Assembly (NCBI RefSeq): GCF_029784135.1
Contig: NC_073746.1
Span: forward strand, 60,176,097 to 60,240,096
Origin: Toxorhynchites rutilus septentrionalis
Lineage: Eukaryota; Arthropoda; Insecta; Diptera; Culicidae
DNA: 64,000 nt
Direction of reading: 5' to 3'
The translations under genes were made by a program, and so were the position numbers. Numbering within the stretch: position 1 is the first letter of the stretch; every line of letters starts with the position of its first letter. This document shows positions 21,427-32,439 of the stretch, piece after piece. Below the pieces are notes generated by a model that had not been told where the DNA came from, did no database searches, and worked only from the letters and a program-made list of their open reading frames with translations.

Positions 21427-22887
21427 CGTCAGCATAAAGCACTCAAAAGCACCCGCGGACTTGGATTTAAACTGGTGATCAACTGTCCGTCTTGTAAACC
21501 AACATATGTTTTTTCGAGTCCTTTAATCCGTGGAAAAGCATATGAAATCAACCGCCGAATCACCTTCGTATTTAAGTTACTGGGACTTGGCTATGCTGCG
21601 CTGGAAAAGTTTTGTGGACTAATGGATCTCCCAAAGCAAGTCGCGGAGAGCACGTACGACAATATCAGTTCCTACATTTTCAAAGCAGCAGAAGTTATCG
21701 GTGAAAGTTCTATGGAAAATGCAGTCGCTGATGAAACAAAAATGAGTGGAGGAAGCAGAGACATCACGGTTTCTGGAGACGGCACTTGGAAGAAACGTGG
21801 GTATTCTTCACTATTTGGAGTGTCGTCCTTGATTGGGTATAACAGTGGAAAAGTGGTTGATATAAATGTAAAATCATCGTACTGTAAAGAATGCGAGACC
21901 TGGAAGAAATTGATGGGAAGCCCGGAATACGATTCGTGGTTAGAAGATCACGCGAACCACTGCAGCAACAACCACGAGGGATCAGCTGGAAGAATGGAAG
22001 TTGACGCGATTCGGGAGATGTTTCTGCGCTCCGAGGAAAAGTACTCCGTTCGATATACTAATTACGTTGGTGATGGTGACAGCAAGACTTACAAGGGAAT
22101 TGTCGACAGCAATACGTATAAAGGCGTCAACATTGTAAAGAAGGAATGCATAGGACATGTACAGAAGCGAATGGGAACTCGACTGCGAAGTGTTAAAAAG
22201 AACAACAAAGGCCTGGGAGGAAGAGGAAAGCTGACCGATAAACTAATCAATGAATTGACAGTTTACTACGGTCTAGCAATTCGACGCAATTCTGACAGTA
22301 AAGAGGAGATGAAGAAGGCGATTTGGGCGACATTTCTTCACAAAGTTTCGAACAACAGGCATCCACAACATGACTTATGTGATAGTGCCTGGTGCTCATA
22401 TCTGAAAGCAAACGAATTGAACACATTGAAGGATTATGATCACCACGAACCTTTGCCGAAAGATGTGCAGGACGCAATTCGACCAGTCTATGAGGACCTT
22501 TCGGCAGACAATTTATTGCAACGATGCGAAGGGGGGTTTACGCAGAACAATAATGAAAGCCTCAATTCAGTTATTTGGTCAATCGCTCCAAAATCCAAGC
22601 ATAGTGGCAAACACACTGTTGACTTCGCTAGTTATACAGCAGTTAGTTTGTTTAACGATGGCTATATTTTTGTTTTGAAAATGATGAAATTAATGGGAAT
22701 GCTGATTGGACCGAGCTGCCATGCGTTATATTTGCAACTGAACAAAAAAAGAATTTCCAAGGCAGAAGTGAAGAAATACGAGAGCAGTAAGATTGCTCGA
22801 CAAATGATTGCTGCGGCCAGAAAAAGTGCTGCGGACAGCTTCCTGGAGGCCGAAGGCGAAGTGTATGGAGCCGGAATAGCTAACTAA
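21424..22887 (+). CDS. Mutator-like (MULE) transposase, N-truncated
   Basis: The longest open frame in the window. A frame without stops runs from 21,424; the first ATG-like start is not obvious, and the text GLGFKLVINCPSC before position 21,490 already belongs to the protein. The real start was therefore probably lost at the junction with the LINE at 21,426. Numbered from the GTG at 21,475 (470 residues), it has CPSC near residue 4, SGDGTWKKRG (Asp102), a Cys/His cluster at 137-167, VGDGDSKTYKGIVDS (Asp200/Asp202), KECIGHVQKRMG, TDKLINELTVYYGLAIR, then GGFTQNNNESLN (Glu361). It ends EGEVYGAGIAN, the usual C-terminus. This is the arthropod Mutator-like transposase family (DDE RNase H fold, cut-and-paste). 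No internal stops: a young or recently active copy. Catalytic assignments are inferred. Confidence 0.85.
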   Translation, partial: QRQHKALKSTRGLGFKLVINCPSCKPTYVFSSPLIRGKAYEINRRITFVFKLLGLGYAALEKFCGLMDLPKQVAESTYDNISSYIFKAAEVIGESSMENAVADETKMSGGSRDITVSGDGTWKKRGYSSLFGVSSLIGYNSGKVVDINVKSSYCKECETWKKLMGSPEYDSWLEDHANHCSNNHEGSAGRMEVDAIREMFLRSEEKYSVRYTNYVGDGDSKTYKGIVDSNTYKGVNIVKKECIGHVQKRMGTRLRSVKKNNKGLGGRGKLTDKLINELTVYYGLAIRRNSDSKEEMKKAIWATFLHKVSNNRHPQHDLCDSAWCSYLKANELNTLKDYDHHEPLPKDVQDAIRPVYEDLSADNLLQRCEGGFTQNNNESLNSVIWSIAPKSKHSGKHTVDFASYTAVSLFNDGYIFVLKMMKLMGMLIGPSCHALYLQLNKKRISKAEVKKYESSKIARQMIAAARKSAADSFLEAEGEVYGAGIAN

Positions 22888-23158
22888 AAGTTGATCATTT
22901 CTAAAAGTGTATTATTTTGTGTTACAAATACATTAATATTCCTCAAACATATGTTTTCCGTTTCTGATCCGCCATTTTTCATTCGCCATTTTGCATCCGC
23001 CATTTTGTTTTTTTTTCATAAATTTGTAACGGACAGGTATTCAGCTACTTAAAGAAAAAAAGAAACTCATTTCAATATAATCTACTTCATTTATTGCAAC
23101 GCATTGCTGACCGAAAACTTGAAAAAAACTTTAAACGCGTTTTTCTCGAAACCATGTT
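22888..23158. repeat. MULE 3' flank with CGCCATTTT repeats
   Basis: Directly after the transposase stop. At 22,969-23,006 three diverged units of about 13 bp (CGCCATTTTGCATC type) stand in tandem. No other feature. The inverted terminal repeats of the MULE could not be located. Confidence 0.4.
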
Positions 23159-23720
23159 TTTTCAACTGGTGGTATCGATATCTCAGGAACTACTCGACCG
23201 ATTTGGCTGAAATTGGCATCTAAAAATGTAGAAATGAATTATCTAAAGTGTTACATAGCCGTTTTTTGATATTTCATTTTTTCGATTTTTTATGAATTTT
23301 TAAACAGCGATTTTTTATGAAAAATGACGTATTTTTAACAAAAATGGCCGCCATTTTGGAAATTTTTCGAATTTTAAAAAACCTCTATGTAACACTTTAG
23401 GTATTGTCCTAAGGATTCAAAATATTCATTGGAATTCGTTCTACGACCCCCCGTTTCTTCAGAACCGATACCACCAGTAAGGTATCTTTTTCAGACAACA
23501 TCTACGCATCCAGCTCTAAACAGCGTAATAATCATTATTCGTGCACTCAAAAAATGGAAAAAACATCTTCAAATATACCTTCAACAATAACCAAAATACC
23601 CGAACACTTCACTTTATTCCTAACATCCGAAAAAAAATCACGAAGATTCATCATTTTTCGACCTTCCAGACAGGGGTCCCCCCTTAATGAACCACTCTTC
23701 TTCTTCAATGGCACTAACGT
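23159..23720. mobile_element. Fold-back repeat, copy 1
   Basis: Two arms of about 110 bp are inverted copies: the left begins ACTGGTGGTATCGATATCTC (23,167), the right ends AACCGATACCACCAGTAAG (23,482). Between them are TCTAAAGTGTTACATAG and its inverse. The following 23,500-23,690 (CACTCAAAAAATGGAAAAAA) is shared with 46,145-46,290, where a second copy lies. The element therefore extends beyond the hairpin. No coding capacity. Confidence 0.6.
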
Positions 23721-23889
23721 TCCTAGAGGAACTTCGCCGTCTCAACGTAGTATTACTTGCGTCACTTTTATTAGTACTTAGTTGAGATTTCTATGCCAAA
23801 TAACACGCCTTGAATTCATTCTGAGTGGGAAGCTCTAGAATACGCGTGATCACAGTGCAAGTCGGAGGAAATTTCTTTGACGAAAAATT

Positions 23890-23964
23890 CCCCCGACCAG
23901 AACGGGAATTGAACCCGAACCCCCGGCATGTTAGTTATGACGCTAACCACTCGGCCACGGGAGC
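23890..23964 (-). repeat. tRNA-like sequence, SINE head or tRNA pseudogene
   Basis: On the minus strand GCTCCCGTGGCCGAGTGGTT and GGGTTCAATTCCCGTTCTGG give A-box and B-box-like elements, a T-arm hairpin and a 6/7 acceptor pairing. The anticodon position would read CTA, and there is no clean D and anticodon stem set, so a functional tRNA is unlikely. It is followed by a GTCGGGGGAA hairpin with the sequence at 23,861-23,880. A tRNA-derived SINE head is preferred. Confidence 0.5.
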
Positions 23965-24052
23965 ACATGTATCTGATGATCATTTCTTGAGTAGAACTCG
24001 AGTTTTGATAGAATACAAAAATTGATGTTTTCAGGTGAACTAAATGGAAGTA

Positions 24053-24588
24053 CGGGTGAGATCGACACTCTTTCGGGTGAAACCGACACCTTTAGCGAAA
24101 CGAATGTAAACATGTTACAATAATTTCTGAGTATCAAGCGGCTATCTATATATTATTTGGACGCTTCAAGAGGGGAGAGGGGGAATAGTTGCGAATTGTA
24201 TGTAATTGGAATGCTCAGATTTTGAATAGTAAAAAAGCAAACAATCTCAACTGCAATTGAACCACACAGCTCTCGCCGCTGATGTAGTCTAAGGTTTACG
24301 GAACGAATATTCAAATTCTGGTCTGGAAATTTAGCCAGCACTTATGTTTATGTTCCAGCTTGGATGAGCATCCACGGGAGACGTGCCGATGAGCGTCAAA
24401 GCTCTGCCAGGCATGCATGCCTGATTCGTCGTTGATTTTGGCTGTTCGTCAGTCCAGCTCTGTCGTTTTGTCTTCCAAATATCGACATCTTCAGGCATCT
24501 ACAAAAAGTAAGAATGCATTTTTCCTCTCAGTGGAACACAAACCCTTGTGTCGGTTTTACCCTGACTGAAGGTGTCGGTGTTACCCCG
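24053..24588. mobile_element. MITE with GGGTGAAACCGACAC-type ends
   Basis: The left end CGGGTGAGATCGACACTCTT plus CGGGTGAAACCGACACC, and the right end CGGTTTTACCCTGACTGAAG plus GGTGTCGGTGTTACCCCG, are imperfect inverted repeats, doubled at each end. The interior has no gene. Confidence 0.5.
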
Positions 24589-24967
24589 AATAGACTCGAA
24601 ATGGCAAAACAAAACTTTCGAGCATCGATAAGCAATAAAACCACCTAGCGTCTTAGGGGGACCACCGTCCCCCTAAGAAAACCAATTTCCATTTAAACGT
24701 CCTTCAGGATATCCTAACAAATAGGTGAAACCCTATTTGTTGTACTACATATAATCGAGTCTCTAATACCCTACTACTAAAAATGTGTAACTATTGATTG
24801 TATAACTTTTTTTTTGTGTTTTCATTAATTTTTGAAATGATAAAAAATTGCTTTTCATTTCACTGGCGGGGTAAGAAGGGCCACCTGCGGGGTAAAACGG
24901 AACATGACGGGGTAAGACGGAGCGATGCTATTTTCAAACAGTTTAATCTAGTAAAAATAACAGGAAC

Positions 24968-25058
24968 AGAAGTTTGTGTGCAGTTTATGAACAACCCTAA
25001 ACATTTAGTACCTTAGACTAAATGTTTAGGGTTGTTCATAAACTGCACACAAACTTCT
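24968..25058. repeat. Perfect 42-bp inverted repeat with 7-nt loop
   Basis: Positions 24,968-25,009 (AGAAGTTTGTGTGCAGTTTA...) are the exact reverse complement of 25,017-25,058, separated by ACCTTAG. No mismatch found by eye. A second small hairpin, AATATTTGCA/TGCAAATATT, follows at 25,074-25,096. Confidence 0.9.
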
Positions 25059-25154
25059 GAAAAGGCCATCATAATATTTGCACGTTGCAAATATTCGTGA
25101 AAAATTTACCAAATTATCGGAATCTATCAGGACGATTATTTGACGACTTCCTTA

Positions 25155-26443
25155 AAGAGTGTGTCACATCAAATTGCATCACGGAAAAAACGCTGTAGAA
25201 ATTTAATTTTTAGGAATTATATCTTCAGCTTTCGCATATAATCAGATAAGAGTGTATAGATCACGTTGGCCATGCTTCACTGTCAATTTTTCGTAAATTT
25301 GGAAAAATGTCGTCGAACGAAAAACGTCGTGAATTAATCCTGCGCACTCATTTCGAGAATCCGGAGTTGTCACATCGGGACATCGGTAAGATGCTGGAAA
25401 TCGTCCAATCCACGGTCAGCAGAGTACTAAAACGATACTTCGAGAACCTAACCATCGACCGGAAGGTGAACGACAAAAATGGTTGCTCCGTCAGTGAAAA
25501 AGATCACAAGCGCGTAGTTAAGCAGTTTAGACGTGATCCGAGGAGTTCGGTCCGGGATGTCGCCAATAAGCTGAATTTGTCAAGTTCATTCGTCCAGCGG
25601 ACCAAGCAGCGGGAGGGCCTGCGTACATACAAGGTTCAGAAGGCTCCTAACCGCGACGAAAGGCAAAACATGGTGGGGAAGACACGAGCCCGGAAGCTGT
25701 ACACCGAAATGCTGACGAAGCCGCATTGCCTGGTAATGGACGACGAAACCTACGTCAAAGCGGACTTTCGTCAGCTGCCGGGCCTGTTGTTCTTCTCCGC
25801 AGAGGACAAATTCAGCGTTCCGGAGGAGATTCGCAAGCAGAAACTATCCAAGTTTGCCAAAAAGTACATGGTGTGGCAAGCGATCTGCTCTTGCGGAAAG
25901 CGGAGCGCCCCCTTCGTGATGACGGCACGGTAAACGGGCAGGTTTACCTTAAGGAGTGCCTACAGAAGCGCTTACTACCACTATTGAAGCAGCACGAGGG
26001 CCCGACCATCTTCTGGCCGGATCTCGCTTCGTGCCACTATTCAAAGGACGTGTTGGAGTGGTACGAAGCCAACGGGGTCACCTTCGTGCCAAAGAAAATG
26101 AACCCGCCTAACGCCCTGGAGCTTCGCCCAATAGAGAAATATTGGGCGATTATGAAGCAGGCCCTCCGGAAGAGCCCAAAAGTTGTCAAATCGGAGGCGG
26201 ACTTCAAGAGAAAATGGATTTCTGTTAAAAAAAAAACTACAACCTGACGTTGTACAGAACCTTATGGACGGGGTAAAGAGGAAGGTGCGAGCATACGGGC
26301 TTGGGCTCGAAGTATGAATGAAAAGAAAATGCCAAAAGTTGTTTAATAGTTTTTATTTTACTGTTTCAAATTTTCAAAAGGATCGGTCTACTGGGCGAAT
26401 TTCTACAGCGTTGCCGTGATGCAATTTGATGTGACACACCCTT
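25155..26443 (+). mobile_element. ITmD37E (DD37E) transposon, near intact
   Basis: A 1,289-bp element flanked by TA (25,153-25,154 and 26,444-26,445). Inverted ends: left AAGAGTGTGTCACATCAAAT, right in reverse AAGGGTGTGTCACATCAAAT, continuing to ATTGCATCACGG. The gene lies between. The size fits ITmD37E elements of mosquitoes (about 1.3 kb). Decayed relatives are at 40.84-41.9 kb and 49.9-50.05 kb. Confidence 0.9.
25307..26317 (+). pseudogene. ITmD37E transposase with two 1-nt frameshifts
   Basis: Starts at ATG 25,307 with a paired-type HTH domain (RELILRTHFENPELSHRDIG; VQSTVSRVLKRY). Catalytic residues are present: VMDDETYVKAD near 25,740, FWPDLASCHY near 26,020, and LRPIEKYW near 26,135. 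Thirty-seven residues separate the second Asp and the Glu, the DD37E signature. The frame breaks at about 25,923 (one G missing in GACGGCACGG) and in the A-run at 26,225-26,235 (one A too many). Without these it would span about 336 residues, normal for the family. No other stops seen, so this copy is young, or the shifts are sequencing errors in homopolymers. Confidence 0.85.
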
Positions 26444-26578
26444 TATGTACTTTCGGCGCATTTGTGTGTAATGAGACGAGCAAAAAGATGGTATTTTATT
26501 TCATATGAAAATCATTCAATATCACGACGTATGGCGCTTTTACGCCGGGCGGCCTTACCCCGTTTTCCCCTATGGAAA

Positions 26579-26990
26579 GTTTTGTAGAAGTTATTTAGAT
26601 AACGATTGGAATAGGTATACCTCCGCGCGGTACATGTATTTACAGGCGGTGAAAAAGACTAGTTGTGAGTACATTCAAAGGAAAATCGACCAACATCAGA
26701 ATAACAGCAAGGAGTTATGGAAAATATTGAAAAGTTTACTAAACACAAAAATAGTTTGTCGCGGTCCATAACATTCGAAAATTTAGAGGAACATTCAGAA
26801 CAAATAATAGCGAAAAACTTCGGAAATACACGGAACGCGAATGATGCAAGAACACCTAATTTCCATTTTAGTATGTCGCAAAACTCACGATTGTATAAAG
26901 GAGTAAATTTCTTCAATTCGTAGGTCAGACATATTAAACGAGCGGCAACAATGGTTGAGTTTACAAAATAGTGCGTCATACATGTGTCTA
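26579..26990 (+). pseudogene. LINE ORF2 fragment between endonuclease and RT
   Basis: Frames give DNDWNRYTSARYMYLQAVKK, YIQRKIDQHQ, KELWKILKSLL and, shifted, SITFENLEEHSEQIIAKNF. This is the linker region upstream of the reverse transcriptase in jockey/CR1/L2 LINEs. Short and frameshifted, no RT motif present. Confidence 0.55.
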
Positions 26991-26999
26991 TGTTGTAAA

Positions 27000-28179
27000 T
27001 TGTGTTTTCTGGAGTTATTTACAGGTACATAAGCTACTATATTCGTACTGATGATGATGGATTTTTATGGCATTATTGTAGTTATAGATTTTATATTGAA
27101 AAGATATATACATGAGTAGTCTTTGAACGTTTGAGGCACGCGCGTGTTTCGGTAGACATAGAATCTAGAGTTTGAACTCTCGCGAAAACATATATACAAT
27201 GTAATTTTCTAGGATCTACAGCGCAAACCGGATTCAATCTCGGGAAAGACCCGACGGAATACTCGTAAGCTATCGCGTTAGCAGAAGGTTGTATCGAGGT
27301 TCTTTCTGTACTGTGGCAGATCTCAGGGTTAGTCTCTAGTGGAAACTTCAAGATATCGGGTTTCAATTCACGATCAGTCGAGGATCTTCCAGGGTTGGAA
27401 ATTTGCTTGACTTGCCGTGGGATAATTTTTTTCTTCAGTTTTGATAGTTAATTTATGTCTGCAACAGACTAGTCCGTATTTTTTTTGCATACTGGGTTTT
27501 CATGTGTTAATTTCAATATTATCTTAATGATAAATCGTCCTGCTCAAACCTTTGTAGGGGTATGAGGTGGGATCATCATCTCATCATCACCATCATCATC
27601 ATCTGATAATGATAATTGTGATTTTGGGTAGCCACCATCACATATACCAAGTTTCAATAAAATCGAAGATTTCGGCGGATTTGACGTAGAATTACTCCAT
27701 ATAAATCGGTTATGGTTAGCGAACGCCCATGACAATTATTCCATGGATCGAAAATTGACTTCATTGTTTGCAAAAGTTGCCGAAAGAAAAACTATGCTTT
27801 TACATGCCATGGTGAAATATTTCGTGCGATTTTCGGACTGTTGTTAGAATGTAGCTTGTATTGAATGGGAAGTTTTCCGAAGTGAACAGAATTTCGTATA
27901 GTGCCACATTTAGTGGTATCCGCTTATTAATGGGTTCGTTATAGTGAATTTCTATAACAGAGATTGATTGTTTCTATCGAGTGTTTTTCACTGATTTAGG
28001 TTTCTGGCGAAAAGCAACTAAAAATTGCCTGTTCATTCAAGCCCAAGAAGAAATATTTTAATAAGGAAACTCATTTCATCACATTCTGCAATCATTATCT
28101 CAACAGTAATTTAAAAAAATCAAACGCCCACATCGAATTATTTCATTCACTAAGATTCATCCCTGCATCTCGAGATTTT
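27000..28179. other. Intergenic
   Basis: No gene. A short CATCATCATCACC-type trinucleotide tract lies at 27,578-27,604. Confidence 0.4.
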
Positions 28180-28870
28180 TACAATAGCTCCCCGCTGGAC
28201 AGGAAAGCAGCGGCTCCCGGGTAAATGTATCTTTCATGAAGCTAGTTAACGAATTTCGGAACAATCAAACATTTATTCTAGCTTTAACTGCGGCGAAGCG
28301 TCCGTCATTAATTGGACGGTTCGCGTCGTAATGGCTACTTAAGTCGGAGATGATTTCCACACAAGAGAACGCCGACCATTCATTACAAAAGCAACCCACG
28401 ATCGGAAGTAGATTCATTCTAAACTCTTTCGGGTCAGCCCTTTGGGCCGGACGGTTCCCAATTCCGGCTGCTTCCGACGAGGAAATCGACCGAATGATTT
28501 GACATTAATCTTTCCCAGCCCGGTGAATTACTTTCGAGAAAAAGGCAGCTGCGGGCGAACATGTTGAATTACTGCGCCTGAGAATGCAGGTTGCAAAGGA
28601 AATACGCATGCGACGACGAGTGCCAGCCGCAGACACTCTTCCATCGCACGAAACCACAGGAATTGAAAGTAATCTAAAAAGGGACAAGGTTGGCTGGCAA
28701 ATTTATTCATCACACCGGCTGCAGTGGATCGGCTTATGACGGGAAAGTGTTCACGGGAAAAAAGTATCGAAGCGTGTCGTTGGGAAGAATTTCGTCTGGC
28801 CGGAAGACGCACGCATTGCGTTCCCTCGCAGCTTAAGAGAGAGAAAAGTCTCGGCCGAAACCCAAAACAA
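28180..28870. other. GC-richer single-copy island
   Basis: Clearly richer in G+C than the flanks and unlike any repeat in the window. Frames at 28,505-28,812 (minus) lack a domain. Homeodomain-like cores (TTAATTGG, ATTAAT) occur near 28,308. Possibly conserved non-coding sequence. Confidence 0.35.
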
Positions 28871-29974
28871 ATAGCTTTAAAGTTCGCATTTTAAAATTTT
28901 ATTTTAGTTTGTTTTTGTTACTTTCATCGTAACCTCGTTTGACCTTACGTTTTAAAGAACCTTACGCTCCTTCGCTTGCCCCCCCCCATTTAGTATGTTG
29001 TTATCCTCAGCCTGGTGATTATACTCCTTCTCGCGTTTTTACTTATGAAAAATGACAGCGCAAGCGTAAAAAATGCCCCTTCAGAGCGTCTTCTTCATAA
29101 CCATTTAATGGAAACATGCACGCGTGTCGATGTAGAAAGCGCCTCCAGGCAGCATACTGAACCGCAGGTTAAATTCACCTTGCTCTCTCAACTATTCAGT
29201 AAACACTATTTGAAATATTTTTATCGTTTTTTCTTCTTCTTGCTCATTTCATAAGCCATACCTCGATGGGTTCCGTACCAAGAAGTGAGATAAGGGAGCA
29301 CTTATGTTCACCTCGGAATCAAAACCCGAGAAGAAGCGCAAAATGAGCTTCTCCCCCCATCTCGTTCCGTTGGACCGTTGGTTTGGCCTCGGTTGGTTGT
29401 ACCTACCTGCACTTGCGATCGCGTGCGGCGGCGGTGGTGGTGCGAGGGGTGAAACTAGCAAAAACCATCGAACGAAATCCCTGAAGCGTGACGGAAGCAC
29501 CGACGCGGCACCAAAATACATATCCGCCATCGTTACAATTGTTGCCGGGAGGGGAGCAAAAATGAAAAATAAATACAACAAAAAAATAACTCGGCTGAAA
29601 AGTTGAAAATAAAACAGAAACTCGATGTACAGTTCAAGGTTCCACTCTAGCTCATCAAGTCCCTGGGTAGGTGTTGTTTTGGTTCAACCGGAGCCCGTTT
29701 GGTAGTTGCTCTGCATTTGCGTTGTGATTCTATTAGAATTACAAGTACGAAGATCCTATGGCGCGTTATTGCACTAAAAAGACATGAAGAGAAATCTAGA
29801 AATAGAGGATTTGTCCTAGTAATGTCACGGTTTCCAATCAATTTCTAAAGTTTATAACATTTAGTTAGCATTAGTTATTATGCGTACTTCAAGATTGTTC
29901 GATTCTGATTTAGTTCATGTATTGAACGTGTCCACTACCCTATGTCTGTATGCCGTTATAGAAAACTAGCTTGC
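28871..29974. other. Intergenic, second small GC-rich patch at 29.3-29.56 kb
   Basis: 29,320-29,540 includes a GCGGCGGCGGTGGTGGTGCG stretch. Overlapping frames on both strands argue against coding. Nothing else seen. Confidence 0.3.
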
Positions 29975-30030
29975 GGGTCTTTGTAACCAAATGTGTTACG
30001 TATTCGCTTACTAAGCGATCGATCGAGGGT
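29975..30030 (+). repeat. tRNA-like SINE fragment
   Basis: GGGTCTTTGTAACCAAATGT and TTCGCTTACTAAGCGATCGA match, in inverted orientation, the tRNA-like sequence at 40,768-40,840. Head of a tRNA-related SINE, body not identified. Confidence 0.5.
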
Positions 30031-31290
30031 CCCAGCACCCTTGACAATCTTCTGAAAATGGATTTTTTCAAGATTAAATGAGAGTAAATTTGATAGTCTC
30101 TGTCATATAAACGAAGAAAACTAAGAAGAAGAAGGCGCCTTTTTCTCTTAAATATTACCAGGACCTTCGACTGTAATCCCGCTATTCGCTACTACAGCCC
30201 TCAAATAGAGATCTTACATGAAGCAAAATATAGTGCTGGATTTTTGGTATAAATGAACTAATTTCAAAGTGAAAAATATTGTTCCCCTTACAAAGAAATT
30301 TTTAATTTTAGAGCGTTGAACGATTCATTGAAACTCATTTATACCGGTATGCAGGGGTACAAGCAAAAGACCCTTAAGGTGTTCGGGTCCGGAGCATGGA
30401 TGTGAACGTTTAAATGCGAACAATCCGCACGGAAGCAGATAATTTACCGTAGCGAAGACACATTATCGATAGCGAAAATGTTATATTTGTGCAAGATCGA
30501 AGCTTAAGTTGGAAATGTTGCTATTCTCTTTAATATTCTACTTTGTTTTGTCGTTTGGGTATGACGATGCACGATAATAATTTGTTTGAAAATTTATAAT
30601 AGAATAATATATTTATTGAGTTATGAGCGTTAGAAATCTATTGTTTGTAGTTATAAGTTCAATTTTTCCATCCAAGGTAAACGTAGTCCTACGAACGTAC
30701 TTTTTTCTGAACCCTCATTTTATAACTCCTTCATTTCTGCAGCATCCTGAATCATATTGACACTTTCATTTATATTTATGTATGAAAAAAATATATATGG
30801 AAAATATATATGTTAGCCATGTTCTTTAAGCATCATAATGCTTAACATTGTCATTACGAAAATTTGCAGCCTCGTGTCGGGTTGTTTCCCAATCAATGGT
30901 CGCTGTTATCGAATCAGTTGTTGATCGATTTCAGCAATTCATATTGTATGACCCCCTTCTGATTCTTCAAAAAAAAACAGCATTGTTCTCTTGGTACAAC
31001 GAATATTTTACTTTGACGTTAAGGTAAGTTTCCTAGTTGAATGGATATGAAATTTTCGTTACTGATGCATTCTCATTATTGGTTATTGATAAGACATGGT
31101 TGTATTGGGAAGAATGTTACACGACAGCCAGTGAAGTGAGAAGATCCAACTAGGATGTGATAAAATGACCTTTTGATGATGTTTGGTATTGCCCCGTATT
31201 CTAAATCTGAGATCGATAAAACTTTGCATAATACAAGTTATATATTGCTATTGGTATCGGCGAGTCTTTGAACAAGACTACAGGAATGCG
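30031..31290. other. Intergenic, no gene seen
   Basis: AT-rich. No repeats with boundaries found. Confidence 0.4.
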
Positions 31291-31560
31291 GTAGAGCAAT
31301 TCCACCCCAAATCTGTCGAAAAACAGTGAATTTTGGCGCGACGATTTTATTGAAACTTCGAAGAAGGGGTGTTTTGAGGTATGAAAGTTTTTAATATTAA
31401 TTAAATAGTTCATTAATTTTCAAACAACTTCGTCAAACATTATATTTTAATGAGGCATCTGGATTTTGCGTTACGATTTTTCGAAAGAAAAATTAATGAT
31501 TTTAAATACGCCCTTTTTAAAATGCTTTCGTAATTTAAATTGGTCATATGTAGGCTGATA
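31291..31560. repeat. TAGAGCAATTCCAC repeat, copy 2
   Basis: Starts TAGAGCAATTCCACCCCAAA at 31,292. The section 31,400-31,560 is the reverse complement of 11,040-11,200, indicating an element with inverted ends. The right end is not resolved. Confidence 0.45.
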
Positions 31561-31689
31561 ATACGTACCGTTTTTTCGATCATTTTTGGTTGTCCCTTCT
31601 TTTTACCAACCTGTACCGTATTTTGGATCGAGAGAATAACATATTCCTTTGCCATTATTTTCTATATTTTTCTTCAAATGAATTTCTGA

Positions 31690-32400
31690 TTGAAAGTGAA
31701 TTTAAATTTTGCTCAGTGTATTCGCAGAGAAAGAGTTTGTCTAACAATCGTTCATGGAGAACAATTGATGAGTTTTTGTGATTTCGTTGGTGAACATTAC
31801 GAAAAATTGATAACACGTTATTCCTCTCACTTGGACTTTCTATTGAGAGGATTCTTAGTATTTTTGATTTTTTATTTTTTTTCACAAGAAAAATGTCTTG
31901 TTGTACGCGACTACGCGACTTATTTGAAATCCCGTTTCCCGAACTCTGGTCGCTTTTCTACAACATTAAAGAAAAGAAGTATTTTGACTGTTCTTAAAAG
32001 TTCAGTTGATTTAGGTAATAAACACGTGGTTAAATTTATTAAAACTGTGGAAAACTTTTACGATCCTGTATTGAAGTACATTAAAAAACGAAAGACTGAT
32101 CTAGGAGAAAAACAATAGAACGAGTGGTTTACATTAAAGTCAGTTCCTCAATGATCGGAAATCCGAAGTACCATTAGTAAAAAAAAACTTCGTGTTCAGA
32201 TAATCGAAAATATTTAGTTTTCTACGAGTGACAATAATTGAGCAAGTTATAATCAAAGGGATAAAAAGGAGAAATAAAGAATCCGTGCCAGTTGCAAATC
32301 ATTAGGTGCCAATATTTTCAGAAATGGAAAACAAATTTCTAGTGCATCATGAATACATGAAGCTCATTGATTATAATTTGTTTCTGCCTAATAGCACCGC
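31690..32400 (+). pseudogene. Unknown protein-like frame, possible hAT tail
   Basis: The 142-residue frame at 31,690-32,118 (HLDFLLRGFLVFLIFY, then FPNSGRFSTTLKKRSIL and FYDPVLKYIKKRKTDLG) is plausible protein but unknown to me. Further on at about 32,300-32,440 another frame reads LIDYNLFLPNSTAPVERIF, which recalls the hAT dimerisation motif (P-x-SNA-x-ERVFS). A decayed hAT-type transposase is the only idea I can offer; it is weak. Confidence 0.25.
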
Positions 32401-32439
32401 ACCAGTTGAAAGGATTTTTTTACCAAAACTTGCTCATCA

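Larger units (their letters stand above)
24870..26570. mobile_element. Possible host element around ITmD37E
   Basis: CGGGGTAAGAAGGGCCACCT at 24,867 is approximately inverted by GGCCTTACCCCGTTTTCCCC at 26,551. If real, an older GGGGTAAG-type element surrounds the ITmD37E transposon. Support is only these motifs, so confidence is low. Confidence 0.3.

Noticed and set aside
23890..23964. Functional tRNA gene
   Set aside because: Anticodon position would read CTA, stems are incomplete and the sequence fits a SINE head better.
29304..29606. 100-residue frame with a glycine run
   Set aside because: An equally long frame overlaps on the other strand, there is no domain, and the GGCGGC tract explains the openness.
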